Below, one piece after another: positions 8,345 to 16,852 of a stretch of 64,000 nucleotides of DNA (position 1 is its first letter; every line of letters begins with the position of its first letter). The DNA lies in contig NZ_VISL01000001.1 of the NCBI RefSeq assembly GCF_007827465.1, forward strand, positions 811,001-875,000, in the 5' to 3' direction. The translations under genes and the position numbers were made by a program. The notes under the pieces were generated by a model. It ran no database searches, was not told where the DNA came from, and was given only the letters and a program-made list of their open reading frames with translations. The DNA is from Dokdonia sp. Hel_I_53. GTDB lineage: Bacteria > Bacteroidota > Bacteroidia > Flavobacteriales > Flavobacteriaceae.

Positions 8345-9586
8345 CTATTCAATAAAGCCTATTCCCGCAGTAGCATTAGACTGCGGATCTATTAATATAA
8401 AAGAACCTGTGCTTTTATGACTCGCAAAACTATCTTTTAAAAATGGTTTACTAAGCTGTACATCAATTTTTCCGACTTCATTAAGTGTTAACTCTTGACA
8501 AGCTTCCTCACCAGAAAAGTCTGTATGTAATCGAGAATGAATATGCCTAACCTTTGCAAGTATTTGAGATGTACCCTGCTGGACTTTATAGTTTGCTCCT
8601 ACCTTTAACGGTAAGGTATCCATCCAGCAAACACTCGCTGTGAGTTGTTTTGTCAATTCTGGAGCGTGATCTGCAAGTACCAAAACATCACCCCTACTCA
8701 CATTAATATCATCCTCTAGTGTGATTGTACACGAGGTCCCAGCTGTAACTATTTTATAAGATGTTTTATAAAACTGTATTTCTTTTATCTTAGAGCAGTT
8801 TCCAGAGGGTAGTACCATTACCTGATCCCCTACCTTCAAGTCACCACCCATAGTTTTGCCTGCATAACCTCTAAAGTCATGATATTCATCTTGCTTAGGT
8901 CTAATTATAGTTTGTACCGAAAAGCGGGCTCCCTTCATCTCTTTATCAGAAGGTGTAAGCGCTTCAAGATGATCTAAAATAGAAAGCCCTTTGAACCAAG
9001 GCATTTCTTCTGACTTTTTTACCACGTTTGCTCCATTGAGCGCACTTATAGGGATAAAGGTAATTTTTTGCGCTTTGAAACTTTGTTTAGCAGCAATTTT
9101 TTTAAATTCTCCAATAATAGTAGAGAAAATCTCTTCGCTATAATCAACAAGATCCATTTTATTAACCGCAACCACAATCTCCTTAACTCTAAGCAAATCA
9201 TTAATAAAAAAATGACGGTAGGTTTGTTCTACGACTCCTTTTCTAGCATCTACAAGAATAATTGCCGCTTGAGACGTAGAAGCCCCAGTTACCATATTAC
9301 GTGTATATTCTACGTGTCCTGGGGTATCTGCAATAATGTAACTTTTCTTTGCTGTAGAAAAATAAATATGTGCAACATCTATAGTGATCCCTTGCTCCCG
9401 CTCTGCTACAAGACCATCAGTAGCTAATGAAAAATCTATATAATCAAATCCATTTGCTTTGCTTTTTTCCTCTATAGCTTCAAGTTTATCAGTGGTTAAT
9501 GATTTTGTATCATAAAGCAGTCGCCCTATCAAGGTGCTTTTCCCATCATCTACACTTCCAGCGGTGGCTATTTTTAGTACTTCCAT
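8345..9586 (-). CDS. cysN: Sulfate adenylyltransferase subunit 1 (GTPase)
   Basis: A 413-residue EF-Tu-like GTPase that, with CysD, activates sulfate to adenosine 5'-phosphosulfate in the cytoplasm. All G motifs are present: GSVDDGKST (10-18), switch region REQGITID (63-70), DTPGH (87-91) and NKMD (142-145). Two beta-barrel domains follow (from about 230). The protein stops there: the C-terminal APS-kinase (CysC) domain found in some fusions is absent. It is the last gene of DUF2061-cysH-cysD-cysN, separated from cysD by 102 bp that contain a perfect copy of the iterated palindrome. Confidence 0.96.
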   Translation of the reverse strand: MEVLKIATAGSVDDGKSTLIGRLLYDTKSLTTDKLEAIEEKSKANGFDYIDFSLATDGLVAEREQGITIDVAHIYFSTAKKSYIIADTPGHVEYTRNMVTGASTSQAAIILVDARKGVVEQTYRHFFINDLLRVKEIVVAVNKMDLVDYSEEIFSTIIGEFKKIAAKQSFKAQKITFIPISALNGANVVKKSEEMPWFKGLSILDHLEALTPSDKEMKGARFSVQTIIRPKQDEYHDFRGYAGKTMGGDLKVGDQVMVLPSGNCSKIKEIQFYKTSYKIVTAGTSCTITLEDDINVSRGDVLVLADHAPELTKQLTASVCWMDTLPLKVGANYKVQQGTSQILAKVRHIHSRLHTDFSGEEACQELTLNEVGKIDVQLSKPFLKDSFASHKSTGSFILIDPQSNATAGIGFIE

Positions 9587-9669
9587 AATTATTTGTGGTG
9601 CTATTAAAGCTCTTTTTTTGTTTTAAATACAGTGTCAGAACCGTAATAGGTTTCAATTTTTTTCTTTTA

Positions 9670-9685
9670 CGCTTTCGCGAAAGCG
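9670..9685. repeat. Iterated palindrome copy 3 (intergenic, perfect)
   Basis: Perfect CGCTTTCGCGAAAGCG, 3 bp beyond the cysD stop within the cys operon. In RNA it could form a small hairpin between cysD and cysN. Confidence 0.95.
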
Positions 9686-9688
9686 GTT

Positions 9689-10624
9689 TTAAAAATAACC
9701 CTGTTGCTTTCTTTTCTCCATGGCTGCTTCAGAGCGTTTATCATCAATACGCGCACCTCGTTCTGAAATAGTAGAAGAACGGATCTCCCCCACTACCTTT
9801 TCTAGGGTATCTGCATCCGACAATATTGCCGCAGTACACGACATATCGCCTACTGTACGGAATCGTACAGTGCGCTCTACGACTTCTTCGTCTTTTGCAC
9901 GATACACCACATCATCTTGGGCTGACCATAACATGCCGTCTCTAAAAAATGTAGGACGTTTATGAGCAAAATAAATACTTGGGATTTTTATATTTTCTTG
10001 ATGAATGTAACTCCAAACATCAAGCTCTGTCCAGTTACTTATGGGGAAGACACGTACATTCTGACCGTGATCAATATTGCCATTTAAAAAATCAAATAGT
10101 TCTGGTCGCTGATTTTTTTCATCCCACTGACCAAAATCATCCCTTACAGAAAAAATACGTTCTTTTGCTCTAGCCTTTTCTTCATCGCGTCGCGCTCCAC
10201 CAATAGCAGCGTCAAATTTAAATTCATCTAAAGCATCTAAAAGCGTAATAGTTTGCAACCTGTTTCTACTAGCATATTTTCCAGTCTCTTCGATCACTTT
10301 ACCAGCATCTATACTATCTTGCACGTTACGCACAATAAGTGTCAAACCTAAGTCTTCTACCAATTGATCTCTAAAGGCGATCGTCTCTGGAAAATTATGT
10401 CCTGTATCTATATGAAGTAACGGAAATGGAATTTTTGATGGAAAAAATGCCTTTTGTGCCAGTCTCACTAGAGTGATACTATCTTTTCCCCCTGAGAATA
10501 GTAGCACTGGACGCTCAAACTGAGCTATTACCTCTCTAAAAATATAAACAGCTTCGCTTTCTAGTGGATTTATTGCAAGACTTTCTCCTACGCTATGAAT
10601 GTCACGTTTTACTGTTGATTGCAT
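9689..10624 (-). CDS. cysD: Sulfate adenylyltransferase subunit 2
   Basis: A 311-residue PP-loop ATP pyrophosphatase that forms APS from sulfate and ATP together with CysN. The PP-loop SGGKDS is at 44-49 in RPVLLFSGGKDSI. GGARRDEEKARAKERIFS (about 142-159) and FPISNWTELDVWSYI (about 198-212) are the family's nucleotide and sulfate regions, and the conserved tail RGARIDDKRSEAAMEKRK is complete. Length is normal. cysH lies 9 bp upstream and cysN 102 bp downstream, so the three are almost certainly co-transcribed. Confidence 0.97.
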   Translation of the reverse strand: MQSTVKRDIHSVGESLAINPLESEAVYIFREVIAQFERPVLLFSGGKDSITLVRLAQKAFFPSKIPFPLLHIDTGHNFPETIAFRDQLVEDLGLTLIVRNVQDSIDAGKVIEETGKYASRNRLQTITLLDALDEFKFDAAIGGARRDEEKARAKERIFSVRDDFGQWDEKNQRPELFDFLNGNIDHGQNVRVFPISNWTELDVWSYIHQENIKIPSIYFAHKRPTFFRDGMLWSAQDDVVYRAKDEEVVERTVRFRTVGDMSCTAAILSDADTLEKVVGEIRSSTISERGARIDDKRSEAAMEKRKQQGYF

Positions 10625-10633
10625 GTGTATTAA

Positions 10634-11260
10634 TTATATGTGAATGCCACATTCTCTGTGGGCTAGAACTTTTGTAGGGTCATAATAATCAAACTCATTA
10701 GGGAGTTTGTTTTTCTCTAAGTAGACATCTAGCTCTTTATCTGTATAGTGATAGAATGGACTTACTTTGAGAATTCCATCCTTACCTAAGCTGAAAATAT
10801 CCAACGAATCCCTTAAGGCTGTTTGGCCTTTGCGTAAGTTAGTAAACCATACATCTGGCCTATGTACAGCCATAGCTCTTTTAAAAGGCTCAAGCTTCAC
10901 TTGTTCTGTAAATAAAGCGTGTCTCTTATCGTTTATCTCTGGAATACCCATAATGGATGTTCTATATGCAGCTGTTTGAGCTGGAACATATAGTGATATG
11001 TTTAAGTTTAAACTATCTATGAGTTCTTGAGCATGACTATAAGTTGCCTCAGTATTATAACCAGAGTCACACCATATTGTACAAATATTCTCTTTAACAG
11101 AAGTACAGGCATGTAATATGGCAGCCTCATAGGGTCTAAAGTTTGTGGTTATTACAGGTCGCTCTGCAAGTTGCAGTGCAAAAGATATAATCTCTTGAGG
11201 AGATGATTCTCTATGTTGATCATTAAACCCATTTATATTATCCTTTGTATACATAATCAT
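10634..11260 (-). CDS. cysH: Phosphoadenylylsulfate (PAPS/APS) reductase
   Basis: A thioredoxin-dependent reductase of the CysH family that reduces activated sulfate to sulfite. I place the start at ATG 11258-11260, 5 nt past the DUF2061 stop; a second ATG two codons later is equally possible, and a TTG at 11278 would overlap the upstream gene. The PP-loop-like region is TTNFRPYEAAILHA, and the catalytic C-terminal motif ECGIHI is present. The paired CC and CxxC cysteines that hold the 4Fe-4S cluster in APS-type enzymes are absent, which suggests the PAPS type. That would require an APS kinase, and none is encoded here. Confidence 0.9.
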   Translation of the reverse strand: MIMYTKDNINGFNDQHRESSPQEIISFALQLAERPVITTNFRPYEAAILHACTSVKENICTIWCDSGYNTEATYSHAQELIDSLNLNISLYVPAQTAAYRTSIMGIPEINDKRHALFTEQVKLEPFKRAMAVHRPDVWFTNLRKGQTALRDSLDIFSLGKDGILKVSPFYHYTDKELDVYLEKNKLPNEFDYYDPTKVLAHRECGIHI

Positions 11261-11265
11261 TTGTA

Positions 11266-11532
11266 TTATTTCCCCCAATTAATTCTATTCCATACTCTTT
11301 CGTGAGCAAAGTATAAGATAAGTTTTGTTAGAAAGTCAACAGATGCAATAGAAGAAGCCAGTAACCATTCCCCTGTAAGAAAATAAGAAACTAGAAGGGT
11401 ATCAATAGTTCCTATAAGCCGCCAGCTTAAAGCCTTAAAAATACTACGTAAAGGTCTTTCCGAAATACTATGTTGCGAATAAGACTTCTCGTGTTCTTTT
11501 GCTCTTAATCGAAATAATTGATCTAAAACCAT
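11266..11532 (-). CDS. DUF2061 family small membrane protein
   Basis: An 88-residue protein with the DUF2061 core: SIFKALSWRLIGTIDTLLVSYFLTGEW (about 30-56), then a second hydrophobic helix (ASSIASVDFLTKLILYFAHERVWNRI). Two membrane segments are likely. The family is common at the head of Bacteroidota sulfate-assimilation operons, but its biochemical role is not established. It is the first gene of the cys operon, 5 nt from cysH. A dyad-symmetric element lies 19 bp upstream of its start (11551-11573), a good position for an operator. Confidence 0.9.
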   Translation of the reverse strand: MVLDQLFRLRAKEHEKSYSQHSISERPLRSIFKALSWRLIGTIDTLLVSYFLTGEWLLASSIASVDFLTKLILYFAHERVWNRINWGK

Positions 11533-11550
11533 TGCTTTTAATAATTAAAT

Positions 11551-11573
11551 CTATTAACCTATAGGATTAGTAG
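11551..11573. promoter_or_regulatory. Candidate operator of the cys operon
   Basis: A 23-bp element with outer arms CTATTAA and TTAGTAG (six of seven positions pair) around a CCTATAGG palindromic core, 19 bp upstream of the first gene of the sulfate operon. Sulfur operons in this phylum are often under Rrf2-type or similar repressors, but no regulator is encoded nearby, so the binding protein is unknown. Confidence 0.4.
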
Positions 11574-11727
11574 ATTATAATGCAAAAAACGGAAATTTAT
11601 AATAGACTACCAAGATTTATGTTTGCTTTTAACGTCCATTTTTATAAACAGTATTCTAACAGAGATATATTCACTAAATCAGTTGAGGTAATTTACCAAC
11701 TTAGTTAATCAGTTGTGCCCATAAAAA

Positions 11728-11756
11728 AAACCTTTCAACAAAAAGTTGAAAGGTTT
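11728..11756 (-). terminator. Rho-independent terminator of rho
   Basis: AAACCTTTCAAC (11728-11739) pairs perfectly with 11745-11756 around a 5-nt loop, followed on the minus strand by a run of eight T. Confidence 0.93.
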
Positions 11757-11786
11757 GATAATTAATATAATCCTAGTCTTTTCTAA

Positions 11787-13496
11787 TTAACTATTCATTG
11801 AAATAAGAAATTCTTCATTATTCTTTGTACTCTTGATACGATCGCTCATAAACTCCATGGCCTCTACAGGATTCATATCTGCTAAATACTTACGCAGTAC
11901 CCATAATCTTTGTGTTGTATCCTTACTATGAAGAAGGTCATCACGACGTGTAGATGAAGAGGTAAGATCAATAGCTGGAAAAATACGACGGTTTGCGATA
12001 TTACGATCTAATTGTAATTCCATATTTCCAGTACCCTTAAACTCTTCAAAAATCACTTCATCCATTTTAGAGCCTGTCTCTGTAAGGGCAGTTGCAATAA
12101 TAGAAAGTGATCCTCCACCCTCAATGTTACGAGCTGCTCCAAAGAATCGCTTTGGTTTGTGCAAAGCGTTTGCATCTACCCCACCAGAAAGAATCTTTCC
12201 GGATGCTGGCTGCACCGTATTATAAGCTCTTGCGAGACGTGTTATTGAATCAAGAAGTATCACTACATCATGACCACACTCTACTAAGCGTTTTGCTTTT
12301 TCTAGTACAATGTTTGCAACTTTAACATGTTCATGCGCTTCTTTATCAAAAGTTGAAGCAACCACTTCACCTTTAACGTTACGTTGCATATCTGTAACCT
12401 CCTCTGGACGCTCATCTATGAGTAATACAATTTGATATACTTCAGGGTGGTTTGCTGCAATAGCATTTGCCACATCTTTAAGAAGCATTGTTTTTCCGGT
12501 TTTTGGCTGTGATACAATCATACCACGCTGCCCTTTCCCTATAGGCGCAAACATATCCATCACTCGAGTAGATATACTTGCTTGACGCTCTGCTAAATTA
12601 AATTTTTCTGTTGGAAAGAGAGGTGTAAGGTGTTCAAATGAAACACGATCACGAACAATATTAGGGTTAAGCCCATTTATCCTACTCACTTTTATAAGTG
12701 GGAAGTATTTTTCTCCCTCCTTTGGAGGACGTATTACACCTAATACAGTATCTCCGGTTTTAAGTCCAAAAAGACGTATTTGCGATTGAGAAACATAAAT
12801 ATCGTCTGGTGAAGCTAAATAATTATAATCTGAGCTACGTAAAAAACCGTAACCATCCTGCATAATATCTAATACTCCTTCACTTTCTATAATGCCTTCA
12901 AATTCATAATCTGGCTCGCGATAGCGATTACGACTATCTTTATTACCATTGTGACCACCTTTTTGATTGCGATTACGGTTGTTTGAATTTGAGTTATTAT
13001 TGTCTTTACTTCGATTGTTGCCAGAGCGTGTATTGTCACGTGACGTGCGCTTATCGTTGTTAGACTGTCGCTTATCATTAGACTGCCTATTATCTTTACT
13101 GCTTCGATCCTCTTTATTACTACGGTCATCCTTTTGGTGACTGCGCTTTTGAGAAGCATCATCTCCTTTCCCTTTAGCAGGCTGTCGTTTTACCGCTTTC
13201 GTATCTGATTTGCTTTCATTTGAAACTGAAGAATCATCTGAAGCTTCTTTTTTTGAAGGTTTGGAAGTACGCGGAGCACGTGGCTTACGTTCTGTTTTTG
13301 TTGCCTCTTTAGGAGAAGATTCTGTTGCCTTTGGGGCTACAGCCTCTACTTTTGTAGGATCTGCAGCTTGCAAATCTAAAATCTTATAAACGAGGTCTAA
13401 TTTTTTTAACGTTCTATATTTTGGAACGTTAATGCCTTTTGCAATTTCTTGAAGTTCAGGAAGCTTCTTTGCTTTTAATTCTGTAATGTCGAACAT
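11787..13496 (-). CDS. rho: Transcription termination factor Rho with long disordered insert
   Basis: A 569-residue hexameric RNA helicase that ends transcription. The N-terminal Rho_N helical domain (about 1-45) is followed by a low-complexity, Asn/Ser/Lys/Arg/Asp-rich segment (about 48-194) that splits it from the cold-shock RNA-binding domain (about 200-275). The ATPase domain follows with the Walker A sequence PKTGKT (331-336), [10 protein letters not shown] and [13 protein letters not shown]. The final catalytic part is complete. Inserts of this kind are typical of Bacteroidota Rho; in Bacteroides thetaiotaomicron such a disordered segment has been reported to drive phase separation. A divergent DUF4293 gene lies 200 bp upstream. 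The gene has its own terminator. Confidence 0.97.
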   Translation of the reverse strand: MFDITELKAKKLPELQEIAKGINVPKYRTLKKLDLVYKILDLQAADPTKVEAVAPKATESSPKEATKTERKPRAPRTSKPSKKEASDDSSVSNESKSDTKAVKRQPAKGKGDDASQKRSHQKDDRSNKEDRSSKDNRQSNDKRQSNNDKRTSRDNTRSGNNRSKDNNNSNSNNRNRNQKGGHNGNKDSRNRYREPDYEFEGIIESEGVLDIMQDGYGFLRSSDYNYLASPDDIYVSQSQIRLFGLKTGDTVLGVIRPPKEGEKYFPLIKVSRINGLNPNIVRDRVSFEHLTPLFPTEKFNLAERQASISTRVMDMFAPIGKGQRGMIVSQPKTGKTMLLKDVANAIAANHPEVYQIVLLIDERPEEVTDMQRNVKGEVVASTFDKEAHEHVKVANIVLEKAKRLVECGHDVVILLDSITRLARAYNTVQPASGKILSGGVDANALHKPKRFFGAARNIEGGGSLSIIATALTETGSKMDEVIFEEFKGTGNMELQLDRNIANRRIFPAIDLTSSSTRRDDLLHSKDTTQRLWVLRKYLADMNPVEAMEFMSDRIKSTKNNEEFLISMNS

Positions 13497-13696
13497 CTAG
13501 TAACTAGAGTGAATTAATAATTGAATGAATTGAGAATTGCCAAAAGAAGAATTTGACAAAATTATTTTGGTAAGCAAATAACGCGCGGAGAGCTCATTAC
13601 ATATTTACGAGGCAATGATACAATTTTATTTTTAAACTTTTCTTAGCAATATCACAAAATGAAACTTATTTTTGTCTTTATATAAAAAAACATACT

Positions 13697-14107
13697 TTGA
13701 TACAACGCATTCAAACCATATATCTATTAGTAGCTTCACTAGTTTCTCTTGGCTTACCTTTTGCCTTTAGTCTGTATTCAGATATAAATGGTGATTCAGT
13801 ATGGGCTACAGATAATGTATTGTATATAACTCTTTTTAGTATTAGTGCTGTACTATCATTTATTTCCATATTTTTATGGAATACTAGAAAAAATCAATTC
13901 GTCTTAGGACGCCTTAATATCTTATTGAACTTTGTTTTATTAGGTGTATTGATATATGACTCACAAATCTTATCTGGAGGAACGGCGGTTCTTGAGAAAG
14001 GTATTGGGATGCTCATTCCGCTTGTTTCTATCGTTTTACTAGTCTTAGCAAATAAGGCAATCAAGCGCGATGAAGATCTTGTAAAATCTGTGGATCGATT
14101 GCGATAG
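13697..14107 (+). CDS. DUF4293 family membrane protein (TTG start)
   Basis: A 136-residue protein with four hydrophobic helices (about 8-26, 42-60, 68-86 and 104-122) and a charged tail, matching the DUF4293 family. The first residues MIQRIQTIYLL are the family's typical N-terminus and coincide with a TTG at 13697; no ATG precedes it in frame, so a TTG start is likely real. The gene is divergent from rho, an arrangement common in flavobacteria; a functional link is not established. A terminator follows at 14139-14168. Confidence 0.88.
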   Translation: MIQRIQTIYLLVASLVSLGLPFAFSLYSDINGDSVWATDNVLYITLFSISAVLSFISIFLWNTRKNQFVLGRLNILLNFVLLGVLIYDSQILSGGTAVLEKGIGMLIPLVSIVLLVLANKAIKRDEDLVKSVDRLR

Positions 14108-14138
14108 ACCTATAACTCTTAGTTTTATTAGTGCGTAG

Positions 14139-14168
14139 AAAGCCTTTCATTTATGAAGGGCTTTTTTT
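14139..14168 (+). terminator. Rho-independent terminator after DUF4293 gene
   Basis: AAAGCCTTTC pairs with GAAGGGCTTT (one G-T pair) around ATTTAT, followed by a T-run. Confidence 0.88.
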
Positions 14169-14310
14169 GTGACTTCTACTTATAGCTAAAGAGTTTAAAA
14201 TAGCATAATTCTAATATAAATATCCACAAGGTAGATGATAATTTTTTATCTTAAAATCTTATAAAACACTATGCTTATAATACTTATTTTAACATGCAAA
14301 TAATTATATT

Positions 14311-14775
14311 ATGACACCTAGTAATCAACTTGCAAAAGGACTTAGAGGAGTGGTTTTAGGTGGAAACCAAATAGCAAATACAAATTACAAAGAACAATTA
14401 CAAAGTGTAGATATTAACAAAGCAACTAAAAAAATAGATGATTTAAATACGATATCTTTACTAGCTCAACACACTCATTACTACATAGAGGGTGTTAGAG
14501 ATGCAATAGTAGAAGGCAATTTGGCTATTAGAGATAAATATAGCTTTAAGTTCTCACAGATACGTTCTCAAAAAGATTGGTTAGATTTTCTTAATAAATT
14601 TTGGAAGGATACAGAAGAATTGGCTCAACTCATTGATGCCATCCCAGAAACCAAACTTAGGGAACATTTTATAGCTGAGCGTTATGGAAGCTACACCCAA
14701 AACATAAGGACTATGATTGAGCACTGTTACTATCATTTAGGGCAGATTGTTCTCTTAAAAAAAATGATTGAATAA
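14311..14775 (+). CDS. DinB-superfamily protein
   Basis: A 154-residue predicted four-helix bundle. Candidate metal ligands follow the DinB pattern: H54/H56 in LLAQHTHYYIEGV, and H138 and H142 in MIEHCYYHLGQIVLL at the C-terminus. The segment FSQIRSQKDWLDFLNKFW lies between. Members bind Ni, Zn or Fe, and several are thiol-dependent transferases; the substrate here cannot be told. It stands alone, 203 bp after DUF4293 and converging with yajC. It is distant from the partial DinB gene at the left edge in both sequence and position. Confidence 0.8.
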   Translation: MTPSNQLAKGLRGVVLGGNQIANTNYKEQLQSVDINKATKKIDDLNTISLLAQHTHYYIEGVRDAIVEGNLAIRDKYSFKFSQIRSQKDWLDFLNKFWKDTEELAQLIDAIPETKLREHFIAERYGSYTQNIRTMIEHCYYHLGQIVLLKKMIE

Positions 14776-14873
14776 ATTTTACCAAGTACTGTTTATGTCT
14801 TAAATATAAAAAAGCGTTTTCTTAATGAGTTTATCTCACAATTTTAAGCTTGAGTACTATAGCTACAAAACAA

Positions 14874-14900
14874 TAAACCCTCGCATTATGCGAGGGTTTA
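14874..14900 (-). terminator. Terminator after yajC
   Basis: TAAACCCTCGCA (14874-14885) pairs perfectly with 14889-14900 around a 3-nt loop. The following minus-strand sequence is T-rich but not a pure T-run. Confidence 0.8.
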
Positions 14901-14920
14901 AAGTAAAATTCTAAAAGAAT

Positions 14921-15217
14921 TTATTTCTTGACTTCTGTTGCCTTGTTGAGTGATTGTGTCATCTCAATAGACAGAGCAGATCTTTCAAACTTCAATTTGC
15001 CAGACATCGTTTCTATAACGCATGATCCATTATCATGAAGCTCAAGAATTTTACCATGCAAACCACTTTTAGTGATAACACGATCTCCTTTCTTTAGATC
15101 CTTATCAAAATTCTTTTCTTGTTTTATTTTCTTACGTTGCGGTAATACAATAAAAAATACTATAAATACCGTAAACAATAAGAGTGGGCCTAAAATACCC
15201 TGCAGTCCTTCACCCAT
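14921..15217 (-). CDS. yajC: Preprotein translocase subunit YajC
   Basis: A 98-residue single-pass inner membrane protein. One hydrophobic helix (about 9-27, LGPLLLFTVFIVFFIVLPQ) is followed by the family signature PQRKKIKQEKNF and KKGDRVITKSGLHGKI. YajC associates with SecDF-YidC at the Sec translocon. Length is normal. It is the last gene of nusB-DUF1573-yajC, 5 bp from DUF1573, an order frequent in Bacteroidota. Confidence 0.96.
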   Translation of the reverse strand: MGEGLQGILGPLLLFTVFIVFFIVLPQRKKIKQEKNFDKDLKKGDRVITKSGLHGKILELHDNGSCVIETMSGKLKFERSALSIEMTQSLNKATEVKK

Positions 15218-15222
15218 GCTAA

Positions 15223-15678
15223 TTATTTAGTAGCTGCTGGAGCGTTTACAAAAGCTTTGATTTTTACAGTCTCTGTACCAGCCTCTGTGTTTGCTTTAAT
15301 TGTAACTGTTTTTGTTACTTGGTTTGTTCCGCTACCATTATATTTTACTAGTAACTCTCCTTTTTCTCCTGGAGCTACTGGATTTTTTGAATACTCAGGA
15401 ACTGTACAACCACAAGAACTCTTTGCATCTACAATTACTAATGGAGCTTTTCCAGTGTTAGTAAAAGTGAATTTATGCTCTACTGTAGTTCCTTTATCAA
15501 TGTTTCCAAAATCAAATTCTGTTTCATCAAAAGAAATTACAGGATACGTAGTTGCTTGAGCATCACGTGCAGCAGCAACCTCTACATTTTCTTCTTTTAC
15601 TTTACTAGCAGCATCTTCTTTACAAGAAGTAAATAACATAGCTGAAAGTACTCCTAATACTAATAAACCTTTTTTCAT
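15223..15678 (-). CDS. DUF1573 lipoprotein
   Basis: A 151-residue protein with a lipoprotein signal (LSAMLFTSC, acylated C19). It carries one DUF1573 immunoglobulin-like domain (about 48-145): FDFGNIDKGTTVEHKFTFTN, then the hallmark SSCGCTVPEYS. DUF1573 proteins are abundant, envelope-located and of unknown activity in Bacteroidota. It sits between nusB and yajC, 5 bp from the latter. Confidence 0.92.
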   Translation of the reverse strand: MKKGLLVLGVLSAMLFTSCKEDAASKVKEENVEVAAARDAQATTYPVISFDETEFDFGNIDKGTTVEHKFTFTNTGKAPLVIVDAKSSCGCTVPEYSKNPVAPGEKGELLVKYNGSGTNQVTKTVTIKANTEAGTETVKIKAFVNAPAATK

Positions 15679-15725
15679 TGTTCTTTTATTTTATTAAACG
15701 ATCGTCAAAAGTAATAAAATCTTAA

Positions 15726-16670
15726 CTATTTCAAACCTCTACCCTCTTTCTTTAACTTATTTTCTACTTCATATTGTTTTACGAGCTTGTCTAATATACC
15801 GTTAATAAAGATACTACTCTTAGGCGTAGAATATTCTTTTGCTATTTCTAAATACTCATTGATCGTTACTTTTACAGGTATCGTAGAGAATTTTAAGAAC
15901 TCACATAGCGCCATTTTGATAAGTACCATATCAACATCTGCAATTCGTTCATTATCCCAATTAGGAGTATTTGCTTCTATTTCTTTAGATAAGAAATCAT
16001 TAAAAGCGACAGTTTTCTCTAGTAACTCAGTACCAAACGATTGGTCATCTTCGTTTTTGAAAAGCTCTGGCAAAAGCATTGTCTCTGGAGAAGCTGGTTT
16101 TATTTTACCTAAACGTTTTAAAACAGCCATATTTATCATAGGAATATCATCCACCCAAGTAAGACGACTATCTTCTATGTAATCATATAACTTCTCGTTG
16201 GGAGCAATAACTTCTGTATAAGCATCAATTAAGAATTTTCTATCGTTCTTAAAATTAGTTTCTGTAGCTTCCATATAAGACGCATACAGATCACTATGAA
16301 TAAGCTCATTATAAATTACTTGAACATACTCATCGTTAGTACGCCAGTTTTTTAATTTACGCTTACTCAATTCATCACGTAAACTTGAATTTTCAGAGAT
16401 TTTAACTAATACTTCGTTATTAATAAATCGTGTATTAGGATTTTTTTCTTCTTCAGTCGCAAGAATTTTCTTTGAAATCTTCACTTGCTCTTCTTTCGCG
16501 AAAGCGTGTACCTCCACCATCAAGTCAAACATTAAGAGGTATAAATTATACATCTGGTTCATACTTTCAACAGTAAATGCATCCTCCTTTTGTAGATCAA
16601 ATTGCTCTTTGCTTTGCAGAGCGTAAATGGTTTGCATTACCTTGACACGAATATGGCGTCTGTTTAACAT
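15726..16670 (-). CDS. nusB: Transcription antitermination factor NusB (long form)
   Basis: A 314-residue protein, about twice the length of proteobacterial NusB. The C-terminal part (about 185-314) is the helical NusB domain (NDFLSKEIEANTPNWDNERIADVDMVLIKMALCEFL, with tail IPVKVTINEYLEIAKEYSTPKSSIFINGILDKL). The N-terminal extension begins LNRRHIRVKVMQTIYAL, itself NusB-like, and is usual in Bacteroidota. It binds NusE/boxA RNA in rRNA antitermination. The iterated palindrome at 16491-16506 encodes AFAKE (56-60). First gene of the operon with DUF1573 and yajC. Confidence 0.93.
   Translation of the reverse strand: MLNRRHIRVKVMQTIYALQSKEQFDLQKEDAFTVESMNQMYNLYLLMFDLMVEVHAFAKEEQVKISKKILATEEEKNPNTRFINNEVLVKISENSSLRDELSKRKLKNWRTNDEYVQVIYNELIHSDLYASYMEATETNFKNDRKFLIDAYTEVIAPNEKLYDYIEDSRLTWVDDIPMINMAVLKRLGKIKPASPETMLLPELFKNEDDQSFGTELLEKTVAFNDFLSKEIEANTPNWDNERIADVDMVLIKMALCEFLKFSTIPVKVTINEYLEIAKEYSTPKSSIFINGILDKLVKQYEVENKLKKEGRGLK
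16491..16506. repeat. Iterated palindrome copy 4 (in nusB)
   Basis: Exact 12-bp core with a right arm of CG; the left arm reads TT. Read as AFAKE in NusB. Confidence 0.88.
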
Positions 16671-16852
16671 AGCGACAAAGAACTTTTAGTGTGGTTTGTA
16701 AAAATGAAAATCACTCTTTTTAAATCGGTGCAAAAATACAGCATTTTAAAAAGTTTTAAGCCATTTTATAAATTATGTTCATAGATAATTCACTCGCATA
16801 GGTTTTAAAAAAGTGCGACCTTAGCAAATTCTAAAAAACGACAGCACATTGT

